Shown: positions 8,406-16,485 of the stretch, in pieces
Numbering within the stretch: the first letter of the stretch is position 1
Layout: each line of letters begins with the position of its first letter
From: Sphingomonas endophytica
Lineage (GTDB): Bacteria; Pseudomonadota; Alphaproteobacteria; Sphingomonadales; Sphingomonadaceae
Assembly (NCBI RefSeq): GCF_014199415.1
Contig: NZ_JACIJN010000016.1
Location: 1-41,489 of the forward strand
Length of the DNA: 41,489 nt
Direction: 5' to 3'
Program-made: the position numbers and the translations under genes
The notes under the pieces: generated by a model
Database searches by the model: none
The model's input: only the letters and a program-made list of their open reading frames with translations
What the model was told of the DNA's origin: nothing

Positions 8406-9611
8406 TCACAGCCCGACCTGTCGCAGCGCGCGGTCGAGATCGTCGATCAGGTCCTGCGGGTCCTCGAGCCCGACGTTGAGCCGCAGCAGCCCCTCGGTGA
8501 CGCCCATCTCCGCGCGCGCCTCGGGCGCGACGCCGTAATGGGTGGTCGAGGCCGGATGGGTCATCAGGGAGCGCGAGTCGCCGATGTTGTTCGAGATATC
8601 GATCAGCTCGAGCGCGTTGAGCAGGGCATGCGCCTGCGCGCGGTCGGCGACCTCGAACGCGAAGATCCCGCCGACCGCGCTCATCTGCGACATGGCGAGG
8701 TCGTGCTGCGGATGGCTCGGCAGCCCGGGGTGGAGGATGCGCGGGACGCGGCCTTCGAGGAAGCGCCCGACCGCCAGCGCGTTCTCCGACTGGCGACGGA
8801 TGCGCAGGTCGAGCGTTTCCAGCCCCTTGAGCACCACCCAGGCGTTGAACGCGCTCAGCGTCGGCCCGGTGTTGCGCGTGAACGGCAGCAAGGTGTTGTC
8901 GATGAAGTCCTGCGTCCCGCACACCGCACCGGCGAGCACGCGGCCCTGCCCGTCCATCATCTTGGTCGCGGAATAGGCGGTCACGTCCGCGCCGAAGTCC
9001 ATCGGTCGCTGGAGCGCCGGGGTGGCGAAGGCATTGTCGACGACGCTGGTGATCCCGCGCTCGCGCGCGATCCCGCACACCGCGCGCAGATCGACCACGT
9101 CCATGGTCGGATTGGCGGGCGTCTCGAAGAAGAACACCTTGGTATTGGGACGCACCGCATCCTCGAACGCCTGCGGATCGCGCGCGTCGACGGTGGTGCT
9201 CTGGATGCCGAACTTGGGGAGCAAGGTATCGACCAGCCAGCGGCACGAGCCGAACGCCGCGCGTCCCGCTACTACGTGATCGCCCTGTTGCAGCTGGCAG
9301 AGCAGCACCGCGGTCATCGCCGCCATGCCGGTCGCCATCGTCCGGCACGCCTCGGCGCCCTCCAGCAGCGCGATCCGCTGTTCGAGCATCTCGACGGTCG
9401 GATTCTGGAGTCGCGAATAGGTCATGCCGGTCTGTTCGCCGGCAAAACGCGCCGCCGCATCCTCGGCGCGATCGTAACAATAGCCCGATGTGAGGAACAT
9501 CGCTTCGGATGTTTCACCATATTCCGACCGGGCGGTGCCGCCGCGAACCGCGAGGGTCGCAGGGCGCCAGTTCTGGGTGATCGACCGATCCTGTCCGCTA
9601 TGCCGCTTCAT
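8406..9611 (-). CDS. metZ: O-succinylhomoserine sulfhydrylase
   Basis: This 401-aa cytosolic PLP enzyme of the Cys/Met metabolism family would convert O-succinylhomoserine and sulfide to homocysteine in methionine synthesis. Visible motifs are YSRLQNPTVEMLEQR, the ATGMAAM phosphate-binding stretch, ETPANPTMDVVDL, VVDNAFATP with the PLP-contacting Asp, and the PLP lysine (Lys217) in AYSATKMMDGQGR. The C-terminal SRSLMTHPASTTHY is intact. It heads the metZ-apaG-LysR group. The MetZ assignment over cystathionine gamma-synthase or beta-lyase rests on the overall pattern and the metZ-apaG neighbourhood. The 116-nt gap upstream is shared with the divergent mannosyltransferase gene and should hold both promoters. 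Confidence 0.93.
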   Translation of the reverse strand: MKRHSGQDRSITQNWRPATLAVRGGTARSEYGETSEAMFLTSGYCYDRAEDAAARFAGEQTGMTYSRLQNPTVEMLEQRIALLEGAEACRTMATGMAAMTAVLLCQLQQGDHVVAGRAAFGSCRWLVDTLLPKFGIQSTTVDARDPQAFEDAVRPNTKVFFFETPANPTMDVVDLRAVCGIARERGITSVVDNAFATPALQRPMDFGADVTAYSATKMMDGQGRVLAGAVCGTQDFIDNTLLPFTRNTGPTLSAFNAWVVLKGLETLDLRIRRQSENALAVGRFLEGRVPRILHPGLPSHPQHDLAMSQMSAVGGIFAFEVADRAQAHALLNALELIDISNNIGDSRSLMTHPASTTHYGVAPEARAEMGVTEGLLRLNVGLEDPQDLIDDLDRALRQVGL

Positions 9612-9727
9612 GCCCCCGCTTAGCCTCCGCGCGCCCGCCAGAACAAGTCAAACCGTCACCGCGCGGGCTTGTCGCGGCCGCGCTCCTGTCGCAAGCCGCG
9701 GCGGGGCGCGGTGGAGGAAGTGCGGCG

Positions 9728-10963
9728 GTGACGACGTTCGAACGGGAGCAGGGATCGCCGCGGCTGATCGCGCTCGGCATCGCGCTGTTCAGCTGGCTGG
9801 TCTTCGTCTTCCGACTGTCGGTGCCGGCCAAGCCGGTGTTCGACGAGGTTCATTATCTTCCCGCCGCGCGCGCCTTGCTGGCGCTGTCGCAACCCACCAA
9901 CATCGAACATCCGTTGCTCGCCAAGGAGTTGATCGCGGTCGGCCTCCATCTGTTCGGCGACGGGCCGTTCGGATGGCGGATCGCCTCGACCGTGGCGGGC
10001 AGCGCCACCGTCGCCGGCGTGTTCGCGCTGACGCATGTGCTGACGCGCCGCACGCGCCCCGCGCTGCTCGCGACGGTGTTCGCGCTGCTCGGCTTCACGA
10101 TCTACATCCAGGCGCGAATCGCGATGCTGGACACGTTCATGGTGGCGTTCCTGATCTGGGGAATCGTGTTGCTCAGTTCGGCGATCCGCGATGGCAGCGT
10201 CGCGCGGTGGAGCGCGGGCAGCGTGCTGATGGGGCTGGCCACCGCATGCAAATGGACCGCCGCCCCCTATGTCGCCGCGGCCGCGATCACCTTCGTGCTG
10301 ATGCGCCGCGAACGGCCGCAGCGCTGGCCAGGGCTCGGCACGGTGCCCGCGCTGACGCTGCTCGGCGGGCTGTCGGTGCTCGCCTATTTCCTGACCTTCG
10401 CGCCCGCCTTCTTCTACGCCCATGACGCGCTGACGCTCCACACGCTGCCGCGCTTCCAATGGGACATGTACCTGCGCCAGACGCAGAAATTGCCGCCGCA
10501 TACCTATCAGTCGACATGGTGGACCTGGCCGCTGCTGATCCGCCCGATCTGGTATCTGTACGAGCCGGTCGACGGGGCGCAGCGCGGCATCCTGCTGCTC
10601 GGCAATCCGGCGGTGATGTGGGGCGGGCTGGTCGCGGTGCTCGCCTGCTATCAGGCGTGGGTGCGGACCGGCGCGGCGCGGCTGCTCGCCCCGGCCGCGC
10701 TGTGGACCTTCTCGGTGGCGATCTTCGCGATCATCCCCAAGTCGCTGGGCTTCTATTATTATTACTATCCGTCGAGCGTGCTGCTGTGCGTCGCGCTGGC
10801 GGTGGCGATCGATTACCATCGCGCGGCGCTCGGCCGCTGGGTCGAGCTGTTCCTGCTGCTGGTCTTTGCGCTGTGGCTGTATTTCCTGCCGGTGCTCAGC
10901 GCGCAGGCGCTCGCCAATCCGGCGGCGTTTCATCGCTTTACGTGGCTCAACAGCTGGGTTTAG
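9728..10963 (+). CDS. PMT-family dolichyl-phosphate-mannose-type glycosyltransferase
   Basis: This 411-aa multispanning GT39/PMT-type protein would move a sugar, typically mannose, from a polyprenyl-phosphate carrier onto a protein or lipid at the periplasmic face. The diagnostic first-loop acidic motif (FDEVHYLPAAR) is followed by EHPLLAKELI, the TIYIQARIAMLDTFM helix, GLATACKWTA, a large loop with YQSTWWTWPLLIRPIWYLY, and a series of C-terminal helices. The start is GTG with GGAGG at 9713-9717. The facing gene encodes a GT2-GtrA fusion able to make or flip such a donor, supporting the assignment by context. The acceptor is unknown. Confidence 0.92.
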   Translation: MTTFEREQGSPRLIALGIALFSWLVFVFRLSVPAKPVFDEVHYLPAARALLALSQPTNIEHPLLAKELIAVGLHLFGDGPFGWRIASTVAGSATVAGVFALTHVLTRRTRPALLATVFALLGFTIYIQARIAMLDTFMVAFLIWGIVLLSSAIRDGSVARWSAGSVLMGLATACKWTAAPYVAAAAITFVLMRRERPQRWPGLGTVPALTLLGGLSVLAYFLTFAPAFFYAHDALTLHTLPRFQWDMYLRQTQKLPPHTYQSTWWTWPLLIRPIWYLYEPVDGAQRGILLLGNPAVMWGGLVAVLACYQAWVRTGAARLLAPAALWTFSVAIFAIIPKSLGFYYYYYPSSVLLCVALAVAIDYHRAALGRWVELFLLLVFALWLYFLPVLSAQALANPAAFHRFTWLNSWV

Positions 10964-10976
10964 TTCTCATCCAGAA

Positions 10977-11080
10977 CCGTTCGTGCTGAGGAGGCATTGA
11001 GCCTGTCGAAATGCCGTCTCGAAGCACATGCCCTTCGAGACGAGGCTTCGACAAGCTCAGCCTCTCCTCAGGGCGAACGG
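10977..11080. repeat. Palindromic repeat, family R1, copy 1
   Basis: This is an imperfect inverted repeat of about 104 bp running from CCGTTCG to CGAACGG, with matching inner blocks (CTGAGGAG/CTCCTCAG and GACAGGCT-type segments). It lies between two converging genes, where it may act as a bidirectional terminator. The second copy in the window (34868-34981) is in the opposite orientation and nearly identical apart from about ten extra bases in the central loop. Confidence 0.9.
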
Positions 11081-11091
11081 AAGTGGAGAGT

Positions 11092-12186
11092 TCACCGATA
11101 CCGTCCCCAGGTAAACCGCGACGACAGCGCGTAATTCCACACCGCGCCGACCAGCACGCCGAGCAACGCCGACGCCGCCCATGCCCCCTGCCGCACGTCG
11201 TGGAGAAACGCCGCCACCCCGACGTTCGCCACCGCCCCGACCGCGCAGACGAGGCAGAACGCCACCCAGCCATCGAGCAGCGCACGCGCGCCGCGCAGCC
11301 GCCGGTCGCGATAGGTCAGCGCGTTGTTGAGGAAGAAGTTGAAGGTCATCGCCGCAAAGGTCGCGACGATCTGCCCGGTCAGGAACGTCAGCCCGGCAAC
11401 GACATAGAGCAGCGACAGCACGCTCATATGCACCCCCGCGCCCAAGGCCCCGATCATCGAGAACATCGCGAAGCGCACCGGGACGACGCGCCCGAGCCGC
11501 CGGTCATAGAGCGCGATCAGATATTCCATCGCCACAACGTGATCGAGCTTGCTCTCCCCGACCGCGCGGGTGCGGAAGACATAGGGCAATTCGACGAACC
11601 GCAGCGGGCGCGGCGCGGCGCCGATGATATCGAGCAGGATCTTGAAGCCGATCCCGCCGAGCTGCGGCACCAGATCGCGCAGCACTGCGGTGCGGATCGC
11701 GAAGAACCCGCTCATCGGGTCGCTCAGGTCGGTGCGCACCACCCGTGCGGCGATCCGGGTCGCAAGCGCCGATTTGGCGACGCGGTCGCGGTCCCACTCG
11801 CCGGTCCCGCCACCCGCGACGAAGCGCGAGCCGATCGCGAGGTCGAGTGTCGGGTCATCGCGAAGGGTGGCGAGCATCTTGGGCAGCAGCGTTTCGTCGT
11901 GCTGGAGGTCGCCGTCCATCACCGCGACGACCGGGGCGGCGGTTGCGCACATCCCCTCGATACACGCGCTCGACAGCCCGCGCCGCCCGATCCGCTGGAT
12001 CACCCGCACGCGTGGGTCGTGCCGCGCGAGGTCGCGCGCCGCCTGCGCGGTGCCGTCGGGGCTGTCGTCGTCGACGAACAGCACTTCCCAGTCGAGTCTA
12101 TCGAGCGCCGCCGCCAGCCGCGCCACCACCGCCGCGACATTGCCGCGCTCGTTGAAGGTGGGAACGACGACCGCGAGATCGAGCAT
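11092..12186 (-). CDS. GT2 polyprenyl-phosphate glycosyltransferase fused to GtrA flippase domain
   Basis: This 364-aa fusion has a GT2 domain of the dolichol-phosphate mannose synthase type (residues 1-about 225: VVVPTFNERGN, DDDSPDGT, MDGDLQHD) followed by a GtrA-like four-helix membrane domain (about 235-364: RFAMFSMIGALGAGVHM, FNFFLNNALTYRDR). The enzyme would charge polyprenyl phosphate with a sugar and the GtrA part may help it cross the membrane. Together with the PMT-type enzyme facing it, this suggests a periplasmic glycosylation pair. The ATG at 12186 was chosen over 12222 because the upstream 12 codons are a translation of the adjacent R2 repeat. That repeat begins only 12 nt before the start. 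Confidence 0.93.
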   Translation of the reverse strand: MLDLAVVVPTFNERGNVAAVVARLAAALDRLDWEVLFVDDDSPDGTAQAARDLARHDPRVRVIQRIGRRGLSSACIEGMCATAAPVVAVMDGDLQHDETLLPKMLATLRDDPTLDLAIGSRFVAGGGTGEWDRDRVAKSALATRIAARVVRTDLSDPMSGFFAIRTAVLRDLVPQLGGIGFKILLDIIGAAPRPLRFVELPYVFRTRAVGESKLDHVVAMEYLIALYDRRLGRVVPVRFAMFSMIGALGAGVHMSVLSLLYVVAGLTFLTGQIVATFAAMTFNFFLNNALTYRDRRLRGARALLDGWVAFCLVCAVGAVANVGVAAFLHDVRQGAWAASALLGVLVGAVWNYALSSRFTWGRYR

Positions 12187-12198
12187 CGCAGCCCATTC

Positions 12199-12273
12199 GT
12201 CATTGCGAGCGTAGCGACGCAATCCAGGGCGTCCTGATCCGGCCCTGGATTGCGTCGCTACGCTCGCAATGAC
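12199..12273. repeat. Palindromic repeat, family R2, copy 1
   Basis: This is a 75-bp near-perfect inverted repeat: GTCATTGCGAGCG at one end and CGCTCGCAATGAC at the other, with CCAGGG/CCCTGG closing a 13-nt loop. In this copy the stem has ...GCGACGCAA/TTGCGTCGC..., whereas the other two copies have GCGAAGCAA/TTGCTTCGC, so both arms changed together. It lies between leuB and the GT2-GtrA gene, 12 nt before the latter's start. Confidence 0.93.
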
Positions 12274-12306
12274 GTGTCATCTTGGCTCCGCTGTTCGTCG
12301 CAGCGC

Positions 12307-13359
12307 CTACAGCGCCGCCAGCACCGCATCGCCCATCGCGCGGGTCGTCGCGGTGCCGCCGAGATCGGGGGTGCGTGCGCCGGTCGCCAGCGCCGCCGAC
12401 ACCGCCGCCTCGATCCGGTCCGCCGCGTCGCTTGCGTCGAGCGAGTGGCGCAGCATCATCGCCGCCGACAGGATCGCCGCACACGGATTGGCCTTGCCCT
12501 GCCCGGCGATATCGGGCGCGGAGCCGTGGATCGGCTCGTACAGCCCCTTGCCGTGCGCATCGAGCGACGCCGAGGGCAGCATCCCGATCGACCCGACACA
12601 CATGCTCGCCTGATCCGACAGGATATCGCCGAACAGATTGCCGGTCACGATCGTGTCGAATGCGCCCGGGTTGCGGACGAGCTGCATCGCGGCATTGTCG
12701 ACATACATGTGCGTCAGTTCGATCTGCGGGTATTCGGCAGCGACCTCGATCACCACGTCGCGCCACAATTGCGAGGTTTCGAGCACATTGGCCTTGTCGA
12801 CCGAGCAGAGCTTGCCGCGCCGCTTCGCCGCGGTCTGGAAGCCGACATGCGCGATGCGGCGGACCTCGCTTTCGTCATAGCGCATCAGGTCATGGCCTTC
12901 GCGCAGGCCCGCGTCGGTGGTGCCGCGGCCCTTGGCGCCGAAATAGACGTCGCCGTTCAGCTCGCGGACGATCACCAGATCGATCGCATTCGCCACCTCG
13001 GGCTTGAGCGTCGAGGCGTCTTCGAGCCCGGCGAACATCTTGGCGGGACGCAGGTTGGCGAAGGTCGTCAGGTTCTTGCGCAGGCCGAGGATCGCCTGTT
13101 CGGGACGCAGCGCGCGTTCGAGCGAGTCGAATTCCGGGTCGCCGACCGCGCCGAACAGCACCGCGTCGGCGCGCTTGGCGAGCGCCAGCGTCGCGTCGGG
13201 GAGCGGGTGCCCGCTGGCGCGATAGCCCGCGCCGCCGACCGGCGCCTCCTCGAACACCAGCCCGAGATCGAGCGCGTCGAGCACGCGCCGCGCCTCGGCG
13301 GTCACTTCGGGGCCGATCCCGTCGCCGGGCAGGATTGCGATGAGCTTGCCGTGTGTCAT
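12307..13359 (-). CDS. leuB: 3-isopropylmalate dehydrogenase
   Basis: This 350-aa NAD-dependent decarboxylating dehydrogenase would carry out the third committed step of leucine synthesis, oxidising 3-isopropylmalate. It shows [10 protein letters not shown] at the N-terminus, the substrate-recognition stretch [25 protein letters not shown], the SVDKANVL lysine, the metal-binding DNAAMQL and [12 protein letters not shown], and [15 protein letters not shown] near the NAD site. The ATG at 13359 gives the standard N-terminus; an in-frame GTG at 13392 would overlap the recO stop (GTGA) and add eleven residues. leuA, leuC and leuD are not in the window. It follows recO by 29 nt on the same strand and is probably co-transcribed with it. 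Confidence 0.96.
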   Translation of the reverse strand: MTHGKLIAILPGDGIGPEVTAEARRVLDALDLGLVFEEAPVGGAGYRASGHPLPDATLALAKRADAVLFGAVGDPEFDSLERALRPEQAILGLRKNLTTFANLRPAKMFAGLEDASTLKPEVANAIDLVIVRELNGDVYFGAKGRGTTDAGLREGHDLMRYDESEVRRIAHVGFQTAAKRRGKLCSVDKANVLETSQLWRDVVIEVAAEYPQIELTHMYVDNAAMQLVRNPGAFDTIVTGNLFGDILSDQASMCVGSIGMLPSASLDAHGKGLYEPIHGSAPDIAGQGKANPCAAILSAAMMLRHSLDASDAADRIEAAVSAALATGARTPDLGGTATTRAMGDAVLAAL

Positions 13360-13388
13360 GGCCGCACCGCATGGCGCGCCCGCGCGCG

Positions 13389-14120
13389 TCACGCAACCGC
13401 CCTCTTCAATCGCTCGACCAGCCGCGCACGCGCCGGCAGCGGATCGCGGCGGCGTTCGTGCAGCACGTCGCGCGCGAGGAAATGGCCGGTGATCGTCAGC
13501 GCCTCAAGCACTTGCGCGCCGTCCGCCGCGCCACCGTCACGGAGGAACGTCGGCAACGCGAACAGCCGCGCCTCATAGCCCGCCGCCGCGGCACGTGACA
13601 CCGCCGCGCCGCTCTTCGGACTGACGAAGGCGAGATCGTCGGTGTCGCCGGTGGCGATGCACGCCGTCAGGTCGAGCCCGAAGCCGAGTTCGGCGAGCAG
13701 CAGCAGTTCGTAGCGCGCCATCGCCGCCGCCCAGCCGCGCGCGCTGGGTGCCGCCTCAATCGCGTCGAGCACGCCGCCGAGCGCGTCGTAGAGATAGGGA
13801 TAAGGCTGCGCCTCGGGCAGCGCCGCCGCGGTCAGCGCGGTCAGCCAGTCGAGCCCCGCCGCCGGGAGCGCCGATTCGTGGAGCGCCGCGCGGGTGTGGA
13901 CTAGTTCGCAGGTCAGCGCGGCGAGTTGCTCCTCGGTGCGCGCGCGCCATTCGCCGCGGATCAGGTTGCCCGGCTGTAGTACGGGTCGCAGTCCGCGCGC
14001 GTGGCCGCCGCGGACGTAGCCGGGGCGGACGCCATCCTCGCGCGTCAACGCCCGCGCCACCGCGCCATGCTCGCCGTGCGCCCGGACGGAGAGCAGGATG
14101 GCGTCGGCGGTCAGGTGCAT
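13389..14120 (-). CDS. recO: DNA repair protein RecO
   Basis: This 243-aa protein has the N-terminal OB-fold ([21 protein letters not shown], then [17 protein letters not shown]) and the C-terminal helical domain ([20 protein letters not shown]). RecO loads RecA on SSB-coated DNA in the RecFOR gap-repair pathway. The zinc-binding cysteines of Deinococcus-type RecO are mostly missing, as is common in proteobacteria. The ATG at 14120 is 20 nt from the R4 repeat. uvrC is the gene upstream and leuB the one downstream. Confidence 0.94.
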   Translation of the reverse strand: MHLTADAILLSVRAHGEHGAVARALTREDGVRPGYVRGGHARGLRPVLQPGNLIRGEWRARTEEQLAALTCELVHTRAALHESALPAAGLDWLTALTAAALPEAQPYPYLYDALGGVLDAIEAAPSARGWAAAMARYELLLLAELGFGLDLTACIATGDTDDLAFVSPKSGAAVSRAAAAGYEARLFALPTFLRDGGAADGAQVLEALTITGHFLARDVLHERRRDPLPARARLVERLKRAVA

Positions 14121-14140
14121 TCGACCTCGCCGTCCACGAG

Positions 14141-14237
14141 GTCGCTATCCCCGCAGAGGCGGGAATTCGAAACCCCGATCGGCCGTGCTTCTATCGCCAG
14201 ACCTGCGCGTCTGGATTCCCGCCTGCGCGGGAATGAC
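14141..14237. repeat. Palindromic repeat, family R4
   Basis: Inverted repeat with CCCGCAGAGGCGGGAAT on the left and ATTCCCGCCTGCGCGGG on the right; each arm can also fold on itself. An inner CCAGAC/GTCTGG pair adds a small hairpin. It belongs to the widespread type built from GTCATTCCCGC units. It begins 20 nt upstream of the recO start. Confidence 0.85.
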
Positions 14238-14252
14238 GTCTGGAGATACGCC

Positions 14253-14338
14253 GTCACCCCGGACTTGATCCGGGACCCCGCTTCTTCTTGCAGGCGGCGG
14301 GAGAAAGTTGCCGGGCCCCGGATCAAGTCCGGGGTGAC
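14253..14338. repeat. Palindromic repeat, family R5
   Basis: Inverted repeat running from GTCACCCCGGACTTGATCCG to CGGATCAAGTCCGGGGTGAC around a loop of about 40 nt. Each arm also contains its own small palindrome (CCCGGA/TCCGGG). A half copy lies at 41390-41411. The stretch between uvrC and recO (14121-14369) is almost wholly filled by R4 plus R5. Confidence 0.9.
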
Positions 14339-14369
14339 GCAGAAGGGAGGAACCCGACCACCGATCGCC

Positions 14370-16289
14370 TCACTTCGCATGATAGAAGTCGTACACCTGC
14401 TGCGCGACCGCTGCGCTCACGCCCGGCGCTTTCCGCAGATCCTCCAGCGACGCATTCCGCACCGCACGGCCGGTGCCGAAATGCATCAGCAGCGCCTTCT
14501 TGCGCGCCGGGCCGATCCCCGGCACCTCGTCGAGCGGGCTCGCGCCGATCGCCTTGGCGCGCTTCGCACGATGCGCGCCGATCGCGAAGCGGTGGACCTC
14601 GTCGCGCAACCGCTGGAGATAGAAGAGCAGCGGCGCATTGACCGGCAGCGTCAGTTCGCGCCCGTCCATGAGGTGGAAGACCTCGCGCCCCTCACGCCCG
14701 TGGTGCGGCCCCTTGGCGACGCCGACCAGACAGACGTCCTCGATCCCGAGATCCTCGAGCACCGCCTTGGCGGCGTTCAACTGCCCGCGCCCGCCGTCGA
14801 GCAGCACCAGATCGGGCCACGTCTCGCCGTCGCGATCGGGGTCCTCCTCCAGCGCGCGCGCGAAGCGGCGCGTCAGGACCTCACGCATCATCGCATAATC
14901 GTCGTCGGTCGCGGCCTGTTTGATGTTGAACTTGCGATACTGGCCCTTGCGAAAGCCCTCGGGCCCGGCGACGACCATCGCGCCCAGCGCGTTGGTGCCC
15001 TGAATATGGCTGTTGTCGTAGACCTCGATCCGGTCGGGCGGGTCGCCCAGCTCGAACAGCTCGGCCAGCTCGCGATGCAGCCGCGCTTGCGTGGTGCTTT
15101 CGGCGAGCCGCCGCTCCAGCGCTTCCTTGGCGTTGCGCGTCGCCTGATCGAGCAGCCGCTTGCGCACCCCGCGTTGCGGGACGGTCATCTCGACCTTGCG
15201 CCCGGCCTGTTCGGACAGCGCCTCGATCAGCACCTCGGCATCGGGGAGCACGCGGTCGATCAGGATCGTCCGCGCCGGCGGCACCTCCTCGTAGAATTGC
15301 GCCATGAACTGCGTCAGCACCTCGTCTTCGGGCACGTCGGCGGTGTGCGCGGGGAAGAAGCTGCGGTGGCCCCAATTCTGCCCGCCGCGGATGAAGAACG
15401 CCTCGATCCCGATCAGCCCCTCATGGCACGCGAGCGCGAAGATATCGGCGTCGCCGACTCCCTCGGCATTGATGAACTGCGTGCCCTGGATAAAGGTCAG
15501 CGCCTTGAGCCGGTCGCGCAGTATCGCGGCCAGCTCGAAGTCCATATTGGCGGCGGCCGCCTCCATTTGCGCGCCGAGCTTGGCCTGCACGTCGGTCGCC
15601 TTGCCGGCGAGGAACTTCTTGGAATCGCTGACCAGCTCGGCATAGCCGGCCTCGTCGATCCGCCCGACGCACGGCGCCGAACAGCGCTTGATCTGGTACA
15701 GCAGGCACGGGCGGTCGCGGGTCTTGAAGAAGCCGTCGGTGCACGACCGCAGCAGGAACAGCTTCTGAAGCGCGTTGAGCGTGTTGTTGACGCTCCCGGC
15801 GCTCGCGAACGGGCCGTAATAATCACCCTTGGCGCGGCGCGCGCCGCGGTGCTTCTGGATGCGCGGGAACTGGTGGTCGGCGCGCAACAGGATGAACGGG
15901 AACGACTTATCGTCGCGCAGCAGCACGTTGTACGCCGGGCGATAGCGTTTGATGAGCTGCGCTTCGAGCAGCAGCGCCTCGGCCTCGTTGTTGGTGGTGA
16001 CGATCGTCATCGACCGCGTCTGCGCGACCATCCGCTGGAGCCGCTTGGACAGCCGCTCGACCTGCACGTAATTGCCGACACGGTTCTTCAGCGCGCGCGC
16101 CTTGCCGACGTACAGCACGTCGCCCTTGGCATCGTGCATCCGGTAGACGCCGGGCTTGAGCGGCAACGTCTTGAGCACGTTGCGGATCGCCGCCACCCCG
16201 CCTTCCAGATCGGGCGCGTCGGCGCCGCGGATCGCGTAGGTGGCCTTTTCCTCGTTGAAGCGGTCGGGGGGGCCGTAGCTGCCTGTCAT
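14370..16289 (-). CDS. uvrC: Excinuclease ABC subunit C
   Basis: This 639-aa protein makes the two incisions flanking lesions in UvrABC nucleotide excision repair. The domains appear in order: GIY-YIG nuclease (PGVYRMHDAKGDVLYVGKAR around residues 46-65), a cysteine cluster (CLLYQIKRCSAPC), a UVR motif, the RNase H-like second nuclease (EVYDNSHIQGTNALGAMVV with its Asp, and LLDGGRGQLNAA), the HRFAIGAHR segment, and C-terminal helix-hairpin-helices (LDEVPGIGPARKKALL). The length is normal and both nuclease sites look intact. The ATG at 16289 was preferred to 16325 because a GCGGGGG lies just upstream and the family N-terminus is short. Confidence 0.97.
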   Translation of the reverse strand: MTGSYGPPDRFNEEKATYAIRGADAPDLEGGVAAIRNVLKTLPLKPGVYRMHDAKGDVLYVGKARALKNRVGNYVQVERLSKRLQRMVAQTRSMTIVTTNNEAEALLLEAQLIKRYRPAYNVLLRDDKSFPFILLRADHQFPRIQKHRGARRAKGDYYGPFASAGSVNNTLNALQKLFLLRSCTDGFFKTRDRPCLLYQIKRCSAPCVGRIDEAGYAELVSDSKKFLAGKATDVQAKLGAQMEAAAANMDFELAAILRDRLKALTFIQGTQFINAEGVGDADIFALACHEGLIGIEAFFIRGGQNWGHRSFFPAHTADVPEDEVLTQFMAQFYEEVPPARTILIDRVLPDAEVLIEALSEQAGRKVEMTVPQRGVRKRLLDQATRNAKEALERRLAESTTQARLHRELAELFELGDPPDRIEVYDNSHIQGTNALGAMVVAGPEGFRKGQYRKFNIKQAATDDDYAMMREVLTRRFARALEEDPDRDGETWPDLVLLDGGRGQLNAAKAVLEDLGIEDVCLVGVAKGPHHGREGREVFHLMDGRELTLPVNAPLLFYLQRLRDEVHRFAIGAHRAKRAKAIGASPLDEVPGIGPARKKALLMHFGTGRAVRNASLEDLRKAPGVSAAVAQQVYDFYHAK

Positions 16290-16346
16290 CCCCCGCGATC
16301 TAGGTAGTGCGGCCGGGTGGGGCAACGGGGTGCGGGAAGGTCAACC

Positions 16347-16478
16347 CGTCGCCCCTGCGCAGGCAGGGGCCTATGTCTGTGTCGTGCGTCGGAGAGGCTG
16401 ACACAGTGAGCGCGTTCCGTGTGTCAGCCCTGGCGCATAACGCAACAGACATGGGCCCCTGCCTCCGCAGGGGCGACG
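16347..16478. repeat. Palindromic repeat, family R3, copy 1
   Basis: A 132-bp element. Outer arms CGTCGCCCCTGCG.../...CGCAGGGGCGACG enclose ATGTCTGT/ACAGACAT, and the centre holds a second hairpin (GGCTGACACA/TGTGTCAGCC). It fills most of the gap between the end of the DUF885 gene and uvrC, starting 57 nt upstream of the uvrC start. Copy 2 at 21296-21428 has the same orientation. Confidence 0.9.
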
Positions 16479-16485
16479 CGTCTTC

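Noticed and set aside
10977..11080. CRISPR-like array
   Set aside because: The repeats are single, dispersed palindromes of 75-133 bp with no regular spacers and no cas genes.
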